Source: Taxillus chinensis
Lineage: Eukaryota; Streptophyta; Magnoliopsida; Santalales; Loranthaceae
Assembly: GCA_023512835.1 (NCBI GenBank)
Contig: CM042090.1
Location: 11,625,343-11,689,342, forward strand
DNA length: 64,000 nucleotides
Direction of reading: 5' to 3'
Each line of letters begins with the position of its first letter. The first letter of the stretch is position 1. Positions 37,401 to 46,085 of the stretch are shown here, one piece after another. The notes beneath the pieces were generated by a model. The model ran no database searches and was not told where the DNA came from. It was given only the letters and a program-made list of their open reading frames with translations. The translations under genes and the position numbers were made by a program.

Positions 37401-40285
37401 TGCTCACTACAACAATTCTAGCTATGGCGGCATTTTTACTTTTGCTTCTGTTTCCTTGTAGGGGTATGGTAGGGCTTACTTTTCTGCAACCTCAGCTCAT
37501 ACATGCACTGGTGATGGTAATGCGATGGTCTCACGGGCAGGGCTACCCCTTGAGGTTCATTTCACTTCTTTGTCATCTTGTCTTTGTCTTCAACATCTCT
37601 TGCTCATTTCTGCTGATATATTTTCCATGCAGGATCTTGAATTTGTACAATTCCATCCTACTGGTATATATGGTGCTGGTTGTCTGATTACTGAAGGTTG
37701 GTCTTCCGATGGCTATTTACCCTTGTTACAAACTGCCAGTTTTGTTAGCTACGTATCCTTTTGTTTAGTCTTTTGATTAAGTTAAAGGTTTTTGTGTTTG
37801 TTATTGGCTATTCCATTCAATTGTTGCTTTACTGCTGGTTTGGTTCACCAACTTTTAGGGTCTCGTGGTGAAGGTGGAATCCTTAGAAATAGTGAAGGTG
37901 AGAGATTTATGGAGCGTTATGCCCCTACAGCTAAAGATCTTGCTTCAAGAGATGTTGTTTCAAGATCTATGACGATGGAAATTCGAGAAGGCCGGGGTGT
38001 AGGTACAATAACATTACCATATTTTATATTTTTCTAAATTTTGGTGGAGTTTTGTTAATACTAAAATCAGTAATAATTTACCGCACTTCATTTTTGTCTA
38101 TATTTATAAGTTTTCTAAAATATATTTACTCTTGTCCCCCTGAAGCTCTGATTTAATTTTTGGTTCAGTTATCTGATTCTAATTCTGTTTTGAGTTATTA
38201 TTATTGTTTTGATCTGACAGGACCTCTCAAGGACCACATTTATCTCCACTTGAATCACTTGCCTCCTGAAGTACTAGCAGAGAGGCTTCCTGGTATCTCT
38301 GAAACTGCTGCCATTTTTGCTGGTGTTGATGTTACAAAGGAGCCGATCCCTGTTTTACCTACTGTTCACTATAATATGGGTGGAATTCCGACAAATTACC
38401 ATGGAGAGGTAAAAAAAAATCAGATAAAGTCGTAGTTTTGAAACCTCCTTGAATCAAATTTTATATTACTTGTTTTTGCAGGTAGTTGCAATTAAAGGCG
38501 ATAATCCAGATGCTGTTGTTCCTGGGCTAATGGCTGCTGGGGAGGCTGCTTGTGCATCTGTTCATGGCGCCAACCGCCTTGGGGCAAATTCTTTACTTGA
38601 CATTGTTGTCTTTGGCCGAGCTTGTGCTAATAGAGTTGCAGAGATCCATAGGCCTGGCAAGCTCTTGTTCAAGTTTCTGCTGTCATATTGTACTGTGTAC
38701 TATTTTTGAACTTGATGTTCGCGCTCAATTTGATATATATGCAGGGGAGAAACAAAAACCCTTGGAAAAGGATGCCGGGCAGAGGACAGTTGCGTGGCTA
38801 GACAAAATAAGGAGTTCAAATGGATCACTTCCAACTTCACAAATCCGGTTGAATATGCAACGAATAATGCAAAATCATGCTGCTGTGTTCCGCACACAAG
38901 AAACATTGAAAGAAGGTTGTGCATTGTTCGTTTGGTTGCTAGTTTTTAATATTAGTACCTTTTTCATTTGCTTTGTTCACTCCACTTTGTCTCGATGCTT
39001 TTTGTAGGTTGTCTTTTGATTGATAAAACATGGGAGAGCTTTCATGATGTTAAATTAACAGATCGGAGTTTGATATGGTAAAATACTTATCCGCCTGTGA
39101 TAATGGTTGCTGATCACCATTTTTTTCTTGTATGACTTGATTTTCTGAAATTTCTTGACAGGAACTCTGACTTAATCGAAACGATAGAATTAGAAAACCT
39201 TTTGATTAATGCATGTATAACCATGCATTCTGCTGAGGCCAGAAAAGAAAGCCGAGGGGCACATGCCCGTGAAGACTTTTCGGTCAGTCATGTTTGTTGT
39301 CTTTGAGATTAAGCTTTTAACATATCTTCATACTTCCATATGGTAATGAGTTTGGTGTATGTTTTTCAGAAAAGAGATGACGAAAAGTGGATGAAACACA
39401 CCATGGGGTAAGATTCTTCCCTCATTGTAATCACCATCCACTAAATAAAGGAATGCACAGTACCTGAGTTAGATGTATCTAGTTTGTTAAAGTGATGATA
39501 TAAAATTATGTAAACAAAACTATGAATATCATGGAAAAATGTTCAAAAGCATTTCTTTTGGTTGGATCTTGGAACAGGAGAAGATATTTGAATCTACACT
39601 CCTCTGAAGAATGTTTGGAGATTTATATATTCATTACCATAGTGCTTGTGTTGCATTATCTAAAGCACTTTCTTTTCTCCTTAGTGCAAAATAGAAAATT
39701 TAGGGAACTTGTTGTGTTGTGCATTCATGCTTTTGACTGTACTCGTGATTATTACAATTTAGGGACTGCACGTTAAGATTTCAAGAAAAAAAAAATCCTA
39801 AATCAAAAATGATGAATATGTAAATGTTTTTTAACTTATAAAATTGTAGGGTTCAAATTATTGCTTGATACAGTAATATATGGAATTATTATCATTACTG
39901 TAATTGTAATGATAAATATGTAAATGTCTGGCCTTTTCTAATTATTTTCAATTGTGATTTGTTTGTCTGGGTTTTCCTGATTTCTTGATGCCGTAAATGT
40001 AGACTGTAAAATGCTATAAATAAATGTTATACTATAGTTCAATGTTACATTGTTTTTTACCATGATTGTTGAAAATCTGTTAGTCACAATTGCACTTAAT
40101 AGTGTTGTGAGTGTCAAAAAATGGATTCTATATATTCAATTCTCCTATATTGTTTTTTTTTCCTGCTTCACTTTCTTGGCAGATATTGGGAGAATGAGAA
40201 GGTTCGGTTAGCATATAGACCAGTTCACATGAACACACTTGACGATGAGGTTGAGACATTCCCACCGAAGGCCCGTGTATATTGA
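28403..40285 (+). CDS. SDH1: Succinate dehydrogenase flavoprotein subunit, mitochondrial (complex II)
   Basis: Sixteen exons join in frame to 634 aa, the family length: 28403-28510, 29005-29172, 30182-30269, 30600-30746, 30869-31009, 37303-37388, 37462-37554, 37633-37696, 37859-38002, 38221-38408, 38482-38656, 38745-38915, 39008-39077, 39162-39282, 39370-39407, 40183-40285. The protein oxidises succinate to fumarate and passes electrons to SDH2, linking the TCA cycle and respiratory chain at the inner mitochondrial membrane. Residues 1-36 form an Arg/Ser-rich presequence ([17 protein letters not shown]). Then come the FAD-binding GAGGAG (56-61), SHTVAAQGG with the FAD-linked His87, HPTG with His285, the catalytic Arg301 in SRGEGG, and VHYNMGG with His396. 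No key residue is lost. Intron 5 (31010-37302, 6.3 kb) is swollen by repeats. Intron 11 uses a GC donor (38657). Acceptor 2 is a tagcag tandem. Confidence 0.97.
29551..30022. mobile_element. Non-autonomous DNA element (hAT-like MITE) in SDH1 intron 2
   Basis: Ends agggttgttaactagcc and ..ccttaatagccct are imperfect inverted repeats. Inside, the subterminal parts are rich in gagcttg/aagctc and gttcg words in both orientations, with an AT-rich middle, a common layout of plant hAT MITEs. No clear 8-bp target duplication was seen. Confidence 0.6.
31822..32062. mobile_element. hAT-type MITE in SDH1 intron 5, with empty sites elsewhere in the window
   Basis: Perfect 13-bp terminal inverted repeats, taggggtgtaaaa and ttttacaccccta. 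Flanks gcctaggg (left) and gcttaggg (right) are an 8-bp target duplication with one change. The paralogous segments at 59787 and 60361 run straight through without the element. Internal sequence is rich in ggactgga/tccagtcc-type words. No coding capacity. Confidence 0.88.
32475..32650. repeat. GC-rich dispersed repeat with gcctaggcg words
   Basis: Contains gtcgcataggtcgcataggtgccgcctaggcgacaagg-type sequence and later gcgcctgcttagg, in partly inverted order, followed by cttggcgttttt. This style is common in plant repeats of unknown class. Not present in the SDH1-derived copy near 61320, so it lies in the part that copy lacks. Confidence 0.5.
32690..34960. repeat. Unclassified repeat block in SDH1 intron 5
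   Basis: Positions 33050-33710 are built from loosely repeated words (gttagcag, gtcagcag, aactccaaag, gaagttgta), giving open frames without family motifs such as 33452-33712. Positions about 33620-34480 recur at about 61333-62160 in the right-hand duplicated field. The later part reads like an LTR or leader sequence. No RT, integrase or gag motif was found. Confidence 0.5.
36197..37085 (+). mobile_element. L1-type LINE 3' end fragment in SDH1 intron 5
   Basis: The plus strand carries the tail of a LINE reverse transcriptase ORF in broken frames: [14 protein letters not shown], then [13 protein letters not shown], then WVMPSSLL further on, matching the zf-RVT ending of plant L1 elements. A 28-bp unit around tataggagatatggtcctgg is repeated at 36640-36700. 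The flanks attaaactgatccag (from 36173) and attaaaccgatccag (from 37086) look like a slightly decayed target-site duplication. Clear nucleotide relative of 55047-55880. Confidence 0.7.
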
Positions 40286-40560
40286 GATTGCGGATGATTC
40301 GTTGCAAATTCAAATTTAAATCGGTTTCAATAGTGTTGATAATAAATTTTGTTGGCATTAATCAGTGGTATGCTGATGATACCGTCAAAAGTAATGGTTT
40401 TTGAGCCATTTGTTCTATTTTATGTTTTTTGGCTGGAACCCCAGCCTTAACAGAGAAGCCCAAAGATTTCTTCCCTTTTTTTGTGGATGGGTACATTAGC
40501 TATGACATGTGAAATCCCAATGACTTGATCTGATTTTGTAAGCTGTTAACGTTTTTAAGG
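40286..40560 (+). terminator. Likely SDH1 3' UTR with poly-A signal
   Basis: AATAAA at 40341-40346, 56 bp after the stop codon, inside a T/G-rich stretch. The cleavage site was not determined. Confidence 0.5.
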
Positions 40561-42471
40561 GCGCGTTAGTTTATTTAAATGCTTCAAAAACCGTTACTTG
40601 TGAATTTATAATAGTTAAAATTTTAAGTTTAATGATAAATTTTAACAATAATGGCTGATGATAATTTTGAGGATTTGTTCATGAGTTATAGTTTATTTTT
40701 TATGTTAATAATGTTATTTTGAGTATGTAATTTGTTTTGATTATATTTAAGTTTAAGTAACTTTTGAAAAATAAATTAAAGATTAATTAATAAAAAATAT
40801 AATTAAATCATAATTTTTAAATTTTTTGAGAGTTGATGAATTTTAATAAAAAAGATTTAGAGTTTTATTATTTTATTATAACTTTTCTTAGTCATCATGT
40901 GTGTTTTTGGTGTTTTTTATTGTTTGTTATTTTTTTATTGTTCTTATGAGTTTAATTTCTTTAGAAGGCAAGAGGTTGGTGGTTTCATTACTTTTCATTT
41001 TCTCTTGTTGATTAGAATTGAAAATCTAACATTTGATGTATTTGGTGGTTTCATCACTTTTCATTTTCTCTTGTTGATCAGAATTAAAAATCTAACATGA
41101 GATATGTTGTGAAAAAATAGTGTTTTTGATATGGAAATTGAATTATGGGTGATATGACTTATCTCTCTTGTAATAAAAGTAGAATATGATTGTCTAAGGT
41201 CTATAGGGTTTTAGAATCTAAAAGTTAAATCTTGAGACCTGGAAGTTGTAAGGTTGCATTGTAGGTCAATTACTAGGCTGCAAACGTGAAAACAATTGAT
41301 GCCACAGCTAGACTCTTTTTTGTTGCGGCCAACAAGAGGGATGTGTGGAAAGAGAATAGGTTGGTTGTAGTTAGGTTTTTGGTTCGCAGCATTCGATAGA
41401 GCGAGTTTCGTTGTTTGATGGAATTGATCGAGAATAGCTTTCTTCTGCAGTAGATGAGTTGTAATGAGGACTGACCGCGGCCGATCTAGGACCTACCATT
41501 GCTAGCCAAGCATATCTCGCTTGTTTGTGTGTTTGATACTTTTTTACATTTTGTTTTAGTTCTTGCTGTTTGTGGGACCTTTAAGAGGTTCCCCTATATT
41601 GACTTCGTGGGCTTGAAGCCACCTTTAATGATATATGCCATCTTGGTATGAACTGTTAGGTAAAACTTGCTTTGGACTGCTATTGTAGCTGTAAATTTTG
41701 TTGACTTGTATTTAAAGTCTATTGTGGCTTATTGATTTGTCTTGGCATCTGGTATAACTTAAAACACTAGCTGAGGCTAGATTATGTTTGGCTACAGGCT
41801 TTCAGAGTTGAGACTAGTTAATGGTTTTGAATACCACAACATTCGAAGGCAAATAGTATCTACATGCGACACTAGTTGAGACTGGTTGTTGCAGTCCATT
41901 ATCGAACTATGGTCTTAGGGTGTCAAAGGTTGTGATAGTTGGATTTATATCTGATTACTTTTGTAAAATATTTGTTTACTAAATTATTATTTGATACTTA
42001 TGAGTTGGGTAGTCGTGTGACACTATACATATACATATGTGCATTGAACATGTAAAACCATAGACAGAGTTGTTAGGTTGGTGTGGAGATATGTTTCACT
42101 TACTATGAAATTATGTTCACACCTACATTGTTGAATTGTCTTACAAGTGTTGAATGAGATTAGATTAAAGAAGTTTGAGGGTGTTTCCTATCTATTTAGT
42201 TTATTTTTTGAACATGAGTTTGTGAATTTTGTGTGAAATAACATTTATCATTGTTTTTGGCATGTTGAATTTTGAACATTTATTATTCCATATTTGTCAT
42301 TGAGAGTGTACAAGAAATACACATGGTATGATTGTACAAGGTAACTTAAGAGAGCACCTGTGGTGAGTGTCTATTGGTGTTTGTCATCAATTTCTTGACT
42401 AATCAGATGCGGGCATGCATAAGATAGTCACGTGTCTGGTTCTAGTCACCTGGAATTAGAAATGTGACAAT
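40561..42471. other. Intergenic DNA downstream of SDH1
   Basis: Mostly AT/T-rich. A tandem pair lies at 40978-41030 and 41040-41095 (ggtggtttcat.acttttcattttctcttgttgat.agaatt). No gene was recognised; the 67-codon frame at 40897 merely crosses this tandem repeat. Confidence 0.5.
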
Positions 42472-42630
42472 AATGTTTTAAAATGTACTCATTAACAGTA
42501 CTTTTAATATTTGAGTATAGGCCTTTAAAGGTTCGGGCCGTGATTTAACTATTTACCTAGCCTTGAACAAGGCCCAATTACCGACAACACTAGACAGTAA
42601 TTACCCAACATTGGGTCGGGCCTTGTACAC
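42472..42630. repeat. Dispersed repeat D, copy 2
   Basis: Matches 26287-26445. Here the shared block ends ..acattgggtcgggcc. Confidence 0.8.
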
Positions 42631-42789
42631 ACATTTCATATATGGGTTGAGCTTTGAATTCATAACAATAAACAACACAGAGAGATAGTGAGACTTAGAA
42701 CCATATATGATAGAAAGAATTGGGCGGCCTCTATCTGTGTGTACATTTTTTTTTTTCAGAGGACGCCTCGAGAAATGGTGCTAGGAGCC

Positions 42790-43115
42790 GTCTCATATGC
42801 ACAGCTGCATGCTCGTTACCTCTCCACATTTGTTGGAGAAGCCTTACTCTAATCACAGGCTCAACCTCTTAATTGACTCCTTTGCTTCAACCATGGTCCT
42901 TCCCTTTTCCTTTGTATTACAACATACCAAGCTTCCTAGCATTTTTTTTTTAACTTTCAAACACCAATTATGAGGATGTTTTTGGTCATCTCCATTTTGG
43001 TGTTAGTTTGTTTGCGTACAACAAACTAAACATTGATTGAATGTTGACAAACCGAGGATGCATAACGTGGGTATTCATTTCTCATGAGAGACACTAATGT
43101 GATACTACAATGAAA
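42790..43115. repeat. Duplicated block, left copy (partner 62216-62575)
   Basis: Shared landmarks: ggctc.acctcttaattga, a T-run, caccaattatgaggatgtttttggt, gcgtacaacaaactaaac, and catgagagacactaat.tgatactac. It ends where the geminivirus-like insert region begins, after aatgaaagtc. Confidence 0.85.
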
Positions 43116-43220
43116 GTCGTACATTAAGAGAGGAAATTAATTGGCTGATATGATGACTCATGCAATTAGTAGTGCTTATTTTCACCAACCTTGTCAACAC
43201 CACCACTGAGAAGTGACCGT

Positions 43221-43532
43221 CTACCGGCCGGCTGATATCGAGGCGTCCTTAGGCGTGATGGGGTCCCCATTCCATCCATCCCTAATTAACTGCTCTAACT
43301 CACGAATAGCTACACGTTTAACCCGATAATCCGAAGAACGACTGACCTTCCTACTTCGACACCGGAGTTGCCTTATCTTCTCCCCTTCGACTCGACAGAA
43401 ATCCTTTACTGGACCCTGAGTTACAGTCTCCACTGTCTTCCACTGGTATAACTGATCCGACAAAAATCGGTCTACGCACATCTGCACAAACTGCCCGTAA
43501 GAACTTGGATAATTTTCTAAGGAGTATAGCAT
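43221..43532 (-). CDS. Unrecognised virion-sense frame of the geminivirus-like insert (103 codons)
   Basis: Open minus-strand frame, read away from the origin hairpin as virion-sense genes are. The middle is basic (KIRQLRCRSRKVSRSS, RVKRVAIRELEQLIRDGW) and the start has aromatic and Cys residues (SSYGQFVQMCVDRFL). Position and size fit a V2/movement-type protein, but no specific family could be recognised. It overlaps the 95-codon frame by about 180 bp, a common viral arrangement. It might instead be the truncated front of a longer protein. Confidence 0.4.
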   Translation of the reverse strand: MLYSLENYPSSYGQFVQMCVDRFLSDQLYQWKTVETVTQGPVKDFCRVEGEKIRQLRCRSRKVSRSSDYRVKRVAIRELEQLIRDGWNGDPITPKDASISAGR

Positions 43533-43638
43533 GATATATCACGAGAGTCAATTGTAAGCCCACAAAAAAACCAACTACCCACGCAATTAAATCGGGCCTC
43601 GCAAACTTTTCACACACACCCCTGCAATCCAAATTCAT
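43351..43638 (-). CDS. Unrecognised virion-sense frame with one membrane segment (95 codons)
   Basis: Starts about 320 bp from the origin hairpin on the virion-sense side. Residues about 17-42 (LIAWVVGFFVGLQLTLVIYH) form one hydrophobic segment followed by basic residues (LLRKLSKFLR), the usual look of small movement-type proteins with one membrane span in several geminivirus genera. The C-terminal part is Ser/Gly-rich. Assignment to a named family is not supported by sequence alone. Confidence 0.4.
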   Translation of the reverse strand: MNLDCRGVCEKFARPDLIAWVVGFFVGLQLTLVIYHAILLRKLSKFLRAVCADVRRPIFVGSVIPVEDSGDCNSGSSKGFLSSRRGEDKATPVSK

Positions 43639-43926
43639 TACGGGCTCGCCAGGACAACAAACGGAGGCCCATTAATAGAACATCCCACATGTTCCTTCCG
43701 GACAAAGGAATCATTAAGATATTATATCTTATTCCAAAGTTGCACCGTCCACCCTAAAATTCGGATCTTGTTCCACCACTACGAGCACGCTTTTTCATTA
43801 TTTAATGTAGTGCGGACCTCCGTGGCTTCAACAACACGCCACTGAGAAAACTTACATAATACGCCAGTAATAGGGACCACGCACCACTTGATGCACTACA
43901 TTGGTGGGCCCACGTTACCTAGGCAT

Positions 43927-43948
43927 TGCAAAACGACGTCGTTTTGCA
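43927..43948. promoter_or_regulatory. Perfect 22-bp palindrome containing acgacgtcgt
   Basis: An 11+11 bp perfect palindrome with no loop, centred on gacgtc (an ACGT-core motif of the bZIP type), 13 bp before the origin hairpin. The aaacgacgtcgttt core is known as an over-represented element in plant promoters; whether it came with the virus or the host is unknown. Confidence 0.7.
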
Positions 43949-43960
43949 TCAGATGAGGGA

Positions 43961-43996
43961 GTAGGTCATCCGGTAATATTATTCCGGATGACCTAC
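43961..43996 (-). promoter_or_regulatory. Geminivirus replication origin: stem-loop with intact nonanucleotide
   Basis: A perfect 13-bp stem (43961-43973 with 43984-43996) encloses a 10-nt loop. On the minus (virion-sense) strand the loop and first stem base contain TAATATTAC (43981-43973), the invariant nonanucleotide that Rep nicks to start rolling-circle replication. Both stem arms are still fully complementary. Confidence 0.95.
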
Positions 43997-44008
43997 ACGT
44001 GTCACGTG
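43996..44008. promoter_or_regulatory. Twin G-boxes between origin and Rep
   Basis: Two CACGTG hexamers (43996-44001 and 44003-44008) one base apart. G-boxes are known in geminivirus Rep promoters and bind host bZIP/bHLH factors. ggtgt words nearby (44008-44012, 44090-44094) could be Rep-binding iterons, which is inference. Confidence 0.6.
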
Positions 44009-44031
44009 GTGTACAGTCGAGCGGCTCTTAC

Positions 44032-44038
44032 TATAAAT
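44032..44038 (+). promoter_or_regulatory. TATA box of the Rep gene
   Basis: TATAAAT, 75 bp before the Rep ATG and on the Rep side of the origin hairpin, as in geminiviruses. Confidence 0.75.
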
Positions 44039-44112
44039 TCAACACCAAAACACCAAATCAACCAGGGACTTTTTGAGTGCTCCGACTGGTGTTCACCCCT
44101 TATTTACCAAAC

Positions 44113-45210
44113 ATGCCATCCGCCGGCCGATTTCGGGTAACTGCCCGGAATTTCTTCCTCACATACCCTCGTTGCTCTCTTTCTAAACACGAAGCACTCT
44201 CCCAATTGCAAAATATCCCGACTCCCGTCAATAAGAAATTCATTAAGGTTTGCAGGGAATTTCACGACAACGGGGAGCCACACATACATGCTCTCATCCA
44301 ATTTGAGGGCAAGTTTCAGTGTTACAATCAACGGATTTTTGATTTGGTCTCTCCACACCAATCAACCTCATTCCATTGTCACATCCAAGGTGCACGGTCA
44401 AGTTCCGATGTCAATGCGTACCTTGACAAAGATGGTGACACGATTCAACATGGTGAATTCCAGACCGACCGGCGATCTGCAAATGGCGGTAATCAATCTA
44501 ATAAAGACGTGTATGACGAGGCTTTAAGCACCGGGTCAAAAGAGTCGGCATTACAGATCATTCGAGATAAGGATCCAAGAACCTTTTTATTGCAATACCA
44601 CAATATTTCTTCTAACATCGACAGGATATTTGCTCCGCCACCGCCATTTTTATTCCAAAATGGCAAGACAATTCTTTTATTATTCCGGACGATCTAGAAC
44701 AATGGTTGGGTGATCAATTTGTTATGGATGCGTGCGCGAGACGATTTTCATAATGGATTTCGAAAGCGTATAGATATCGATCGCCCATTATCTGTAGTTA
44801 TTGAAGGTCCCAGTAGAACTGGGAAAACTGCGTCGGCTAGATCATTAGGACCACATAACTATCTATGTGGTCATCTTGATTTTAATCCACGTAGTTACTC
44901 AAATGACGTCGAATATAACGTCATCGATGACGTCGAACCCGCTTATTTAAAATTGAAGCATTGGAAACATCTGATAGGAGCACAAAAAGACTGGCAATCC
45001 AACTGCAAATATGGCCGACCAGTCCACATCAAAGGTGGGATCCCTTCAATCGTGCTCTGCAATCCAGGAGACGGGTCCAGCTACAAAGACTTCTTAGAGA
45101 AGCCTGAGAATGCATCTTTAAAAGACTGGACCGTCCAAAATGCTTGGTTCGTCTTTATCCAATCAGCACTTTATAACACCAACACCGAGGATCCACACGA
45201 ATCAACCTGA
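44113..45210 (+). pseudogene. Geminivirus replication initiator protein (Rep), frame-broken
   Basis: Rep nicks the origin and acts as an SF3 helicase in viral rolling-circle replication. The first frame (44113-44697, 194 codons) has motif I FFLTYPRC (14-21), motif II HIH (57-59), the geminivirus-specific GRS region (about 75-95) and motif III with the nicking Tyr103 (NAYLDKD). The second (ending 45210) carries the helicase: Walker A GPSRTGKT (44806-44829), Walker B VIDDV (44920-44934) and motif C IVLCNPG (45049-45069). Between them, about 44650-44760, reading shifts twice through a third frame that still looks coding, so at least two indels broke the gene; a stop sits at 44695-44697. Apart from this all catalytic motifs survive. 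A spliced RepA/Rep layout is an alternative, but the gap looks too short for a plant intron. Confidence 0.93.
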
Positions 45211-45369
45211 CTACAGAATTGCTCATCTCATACTACACGCATGGATATATGATATCTTTGTGCTAACTTAAGATGGAGAATTGAAAAAAATCCTCAATTA
45301 AATAGTTGTTATATATTTATAATTATGTATTTTTCTAAATAGGTTTATTTCTTAATTTAGGTAATCCTA

Positions 45370-45373
<4 letters not shown>

Positions 45374-45410
<37 letters not shown>
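45374..45410. repeat. (TA)n microsatellite
   Basis: About 18 TA units, 160 bp past the end of Rep. Confidence 0.97.
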
Positions 45411-45413
<3 letters not shown>

Positions 45414-45464
45414 ATCCTTCATCTCTTAATGAATAATAAGAAAAAAAAATTCTCTATTATTTTA

Positions 45465-46085
45465 ACTTTAACTATCTCCCAAGTAAAATTGTTCCAAAGG
45501 GTTTACATTTCCTATCATAGTAGACTTTTATTTAGGATTTTCAAGAGTTTTTTGAAAAGTAAACAACTCATCCATATGCAATGAAACAGTGCATCCAGTT
45601 GCCATACTACAAAAGGTTACTGAAACAGCAACAATAGATAACTAAAAATAAAATTAATTAGTAATATAGTTTATTATCTCATAATATTTACGATGAATAT
45701 GTTGATAATTGCAATAGTGATAAATAAATTATATATTTAAAAAAATTATCTGACTTGACGAGCTTTTTATGCTTTTATGTCATTACTTATGATTTAGATG
45801 GTATTATTTTAGGATGAAATTGATTCAATTTAAATTAATTTCAGTTATTTTTAAAACCAAATTAATGCTTTTTTGCTTGAATAAAATCAAATCTTTTGCT
45901 TGGACCAAATCAAACCGGACTGAACTGATTCAATTTGAATGAATTCAGTTTGAAATAGTGATTTGAAAAATTATCGGCTTGATTAATTAATTTTGAGTTA
46001 TTGAAAGTTTAAATCATATAAACTAAAAAACAAATAAAGTTCATAAATACTAATATATATCAAATATATAAAAAATTAAATTAAT
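45465..46085. repeat. Patchwork of copies of three other parts of this window
   Basis: 45470-45554 copies the copia fragment at 1165-1250 (actatctcccaagtaaaattg.. onward). 45555-45637 copies 11172-11255, that is exon 4 of the VPS13-like gene (aactcatccatat.caatgaaac, ccagttgccatact). A short ataactaaaaataaa then resumes the copia match. 45649-46080 copies dispersed repeat B (21165-21640). The coding fragment is not open as a gene here. Such mosaics arise by template-switch break repair or by element-mediated gene capture. Confidence 0.85.

Larger units (their letters stand above)
43200..45235. mobile_element. Endogenous geminivirus-like element
   Basis: A viral DNA insert of about 2 kb: two overlapping minus-strand (virion-sense) frames, an intergenic region with the conserved origin hairpin, G-boxes and a TATA box, and a broken plus-strand Rep gene. 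This is the gene order of geminiviruses, which replicate by rolling circle in plant nuclei. A coat-protein frame and the small accessory frames were not found, so the insert is incomplete compared with 2.5-3.7 kb genomes. Borders are approximate: the left lies between 43115 and 43221, the right just after 45213. GC content is higher than the flanks, consistent with foreign origin. Confidence 0.92.

Noticed and set aside
44104..44361. Minus-strand frame opposite Rep
   Set aside because: Shadow of the well-supported Rep N-terminal frame, which carries all the nicking-domain motifs.
44698..44790. A spliced intron joining the two Rep frames
   Set aside because: The usable GT-AG pairs give a gap of only about 40 nt, shorter than normal plant introns, and the gap still looks coding in a third frame, so indels are preferred.
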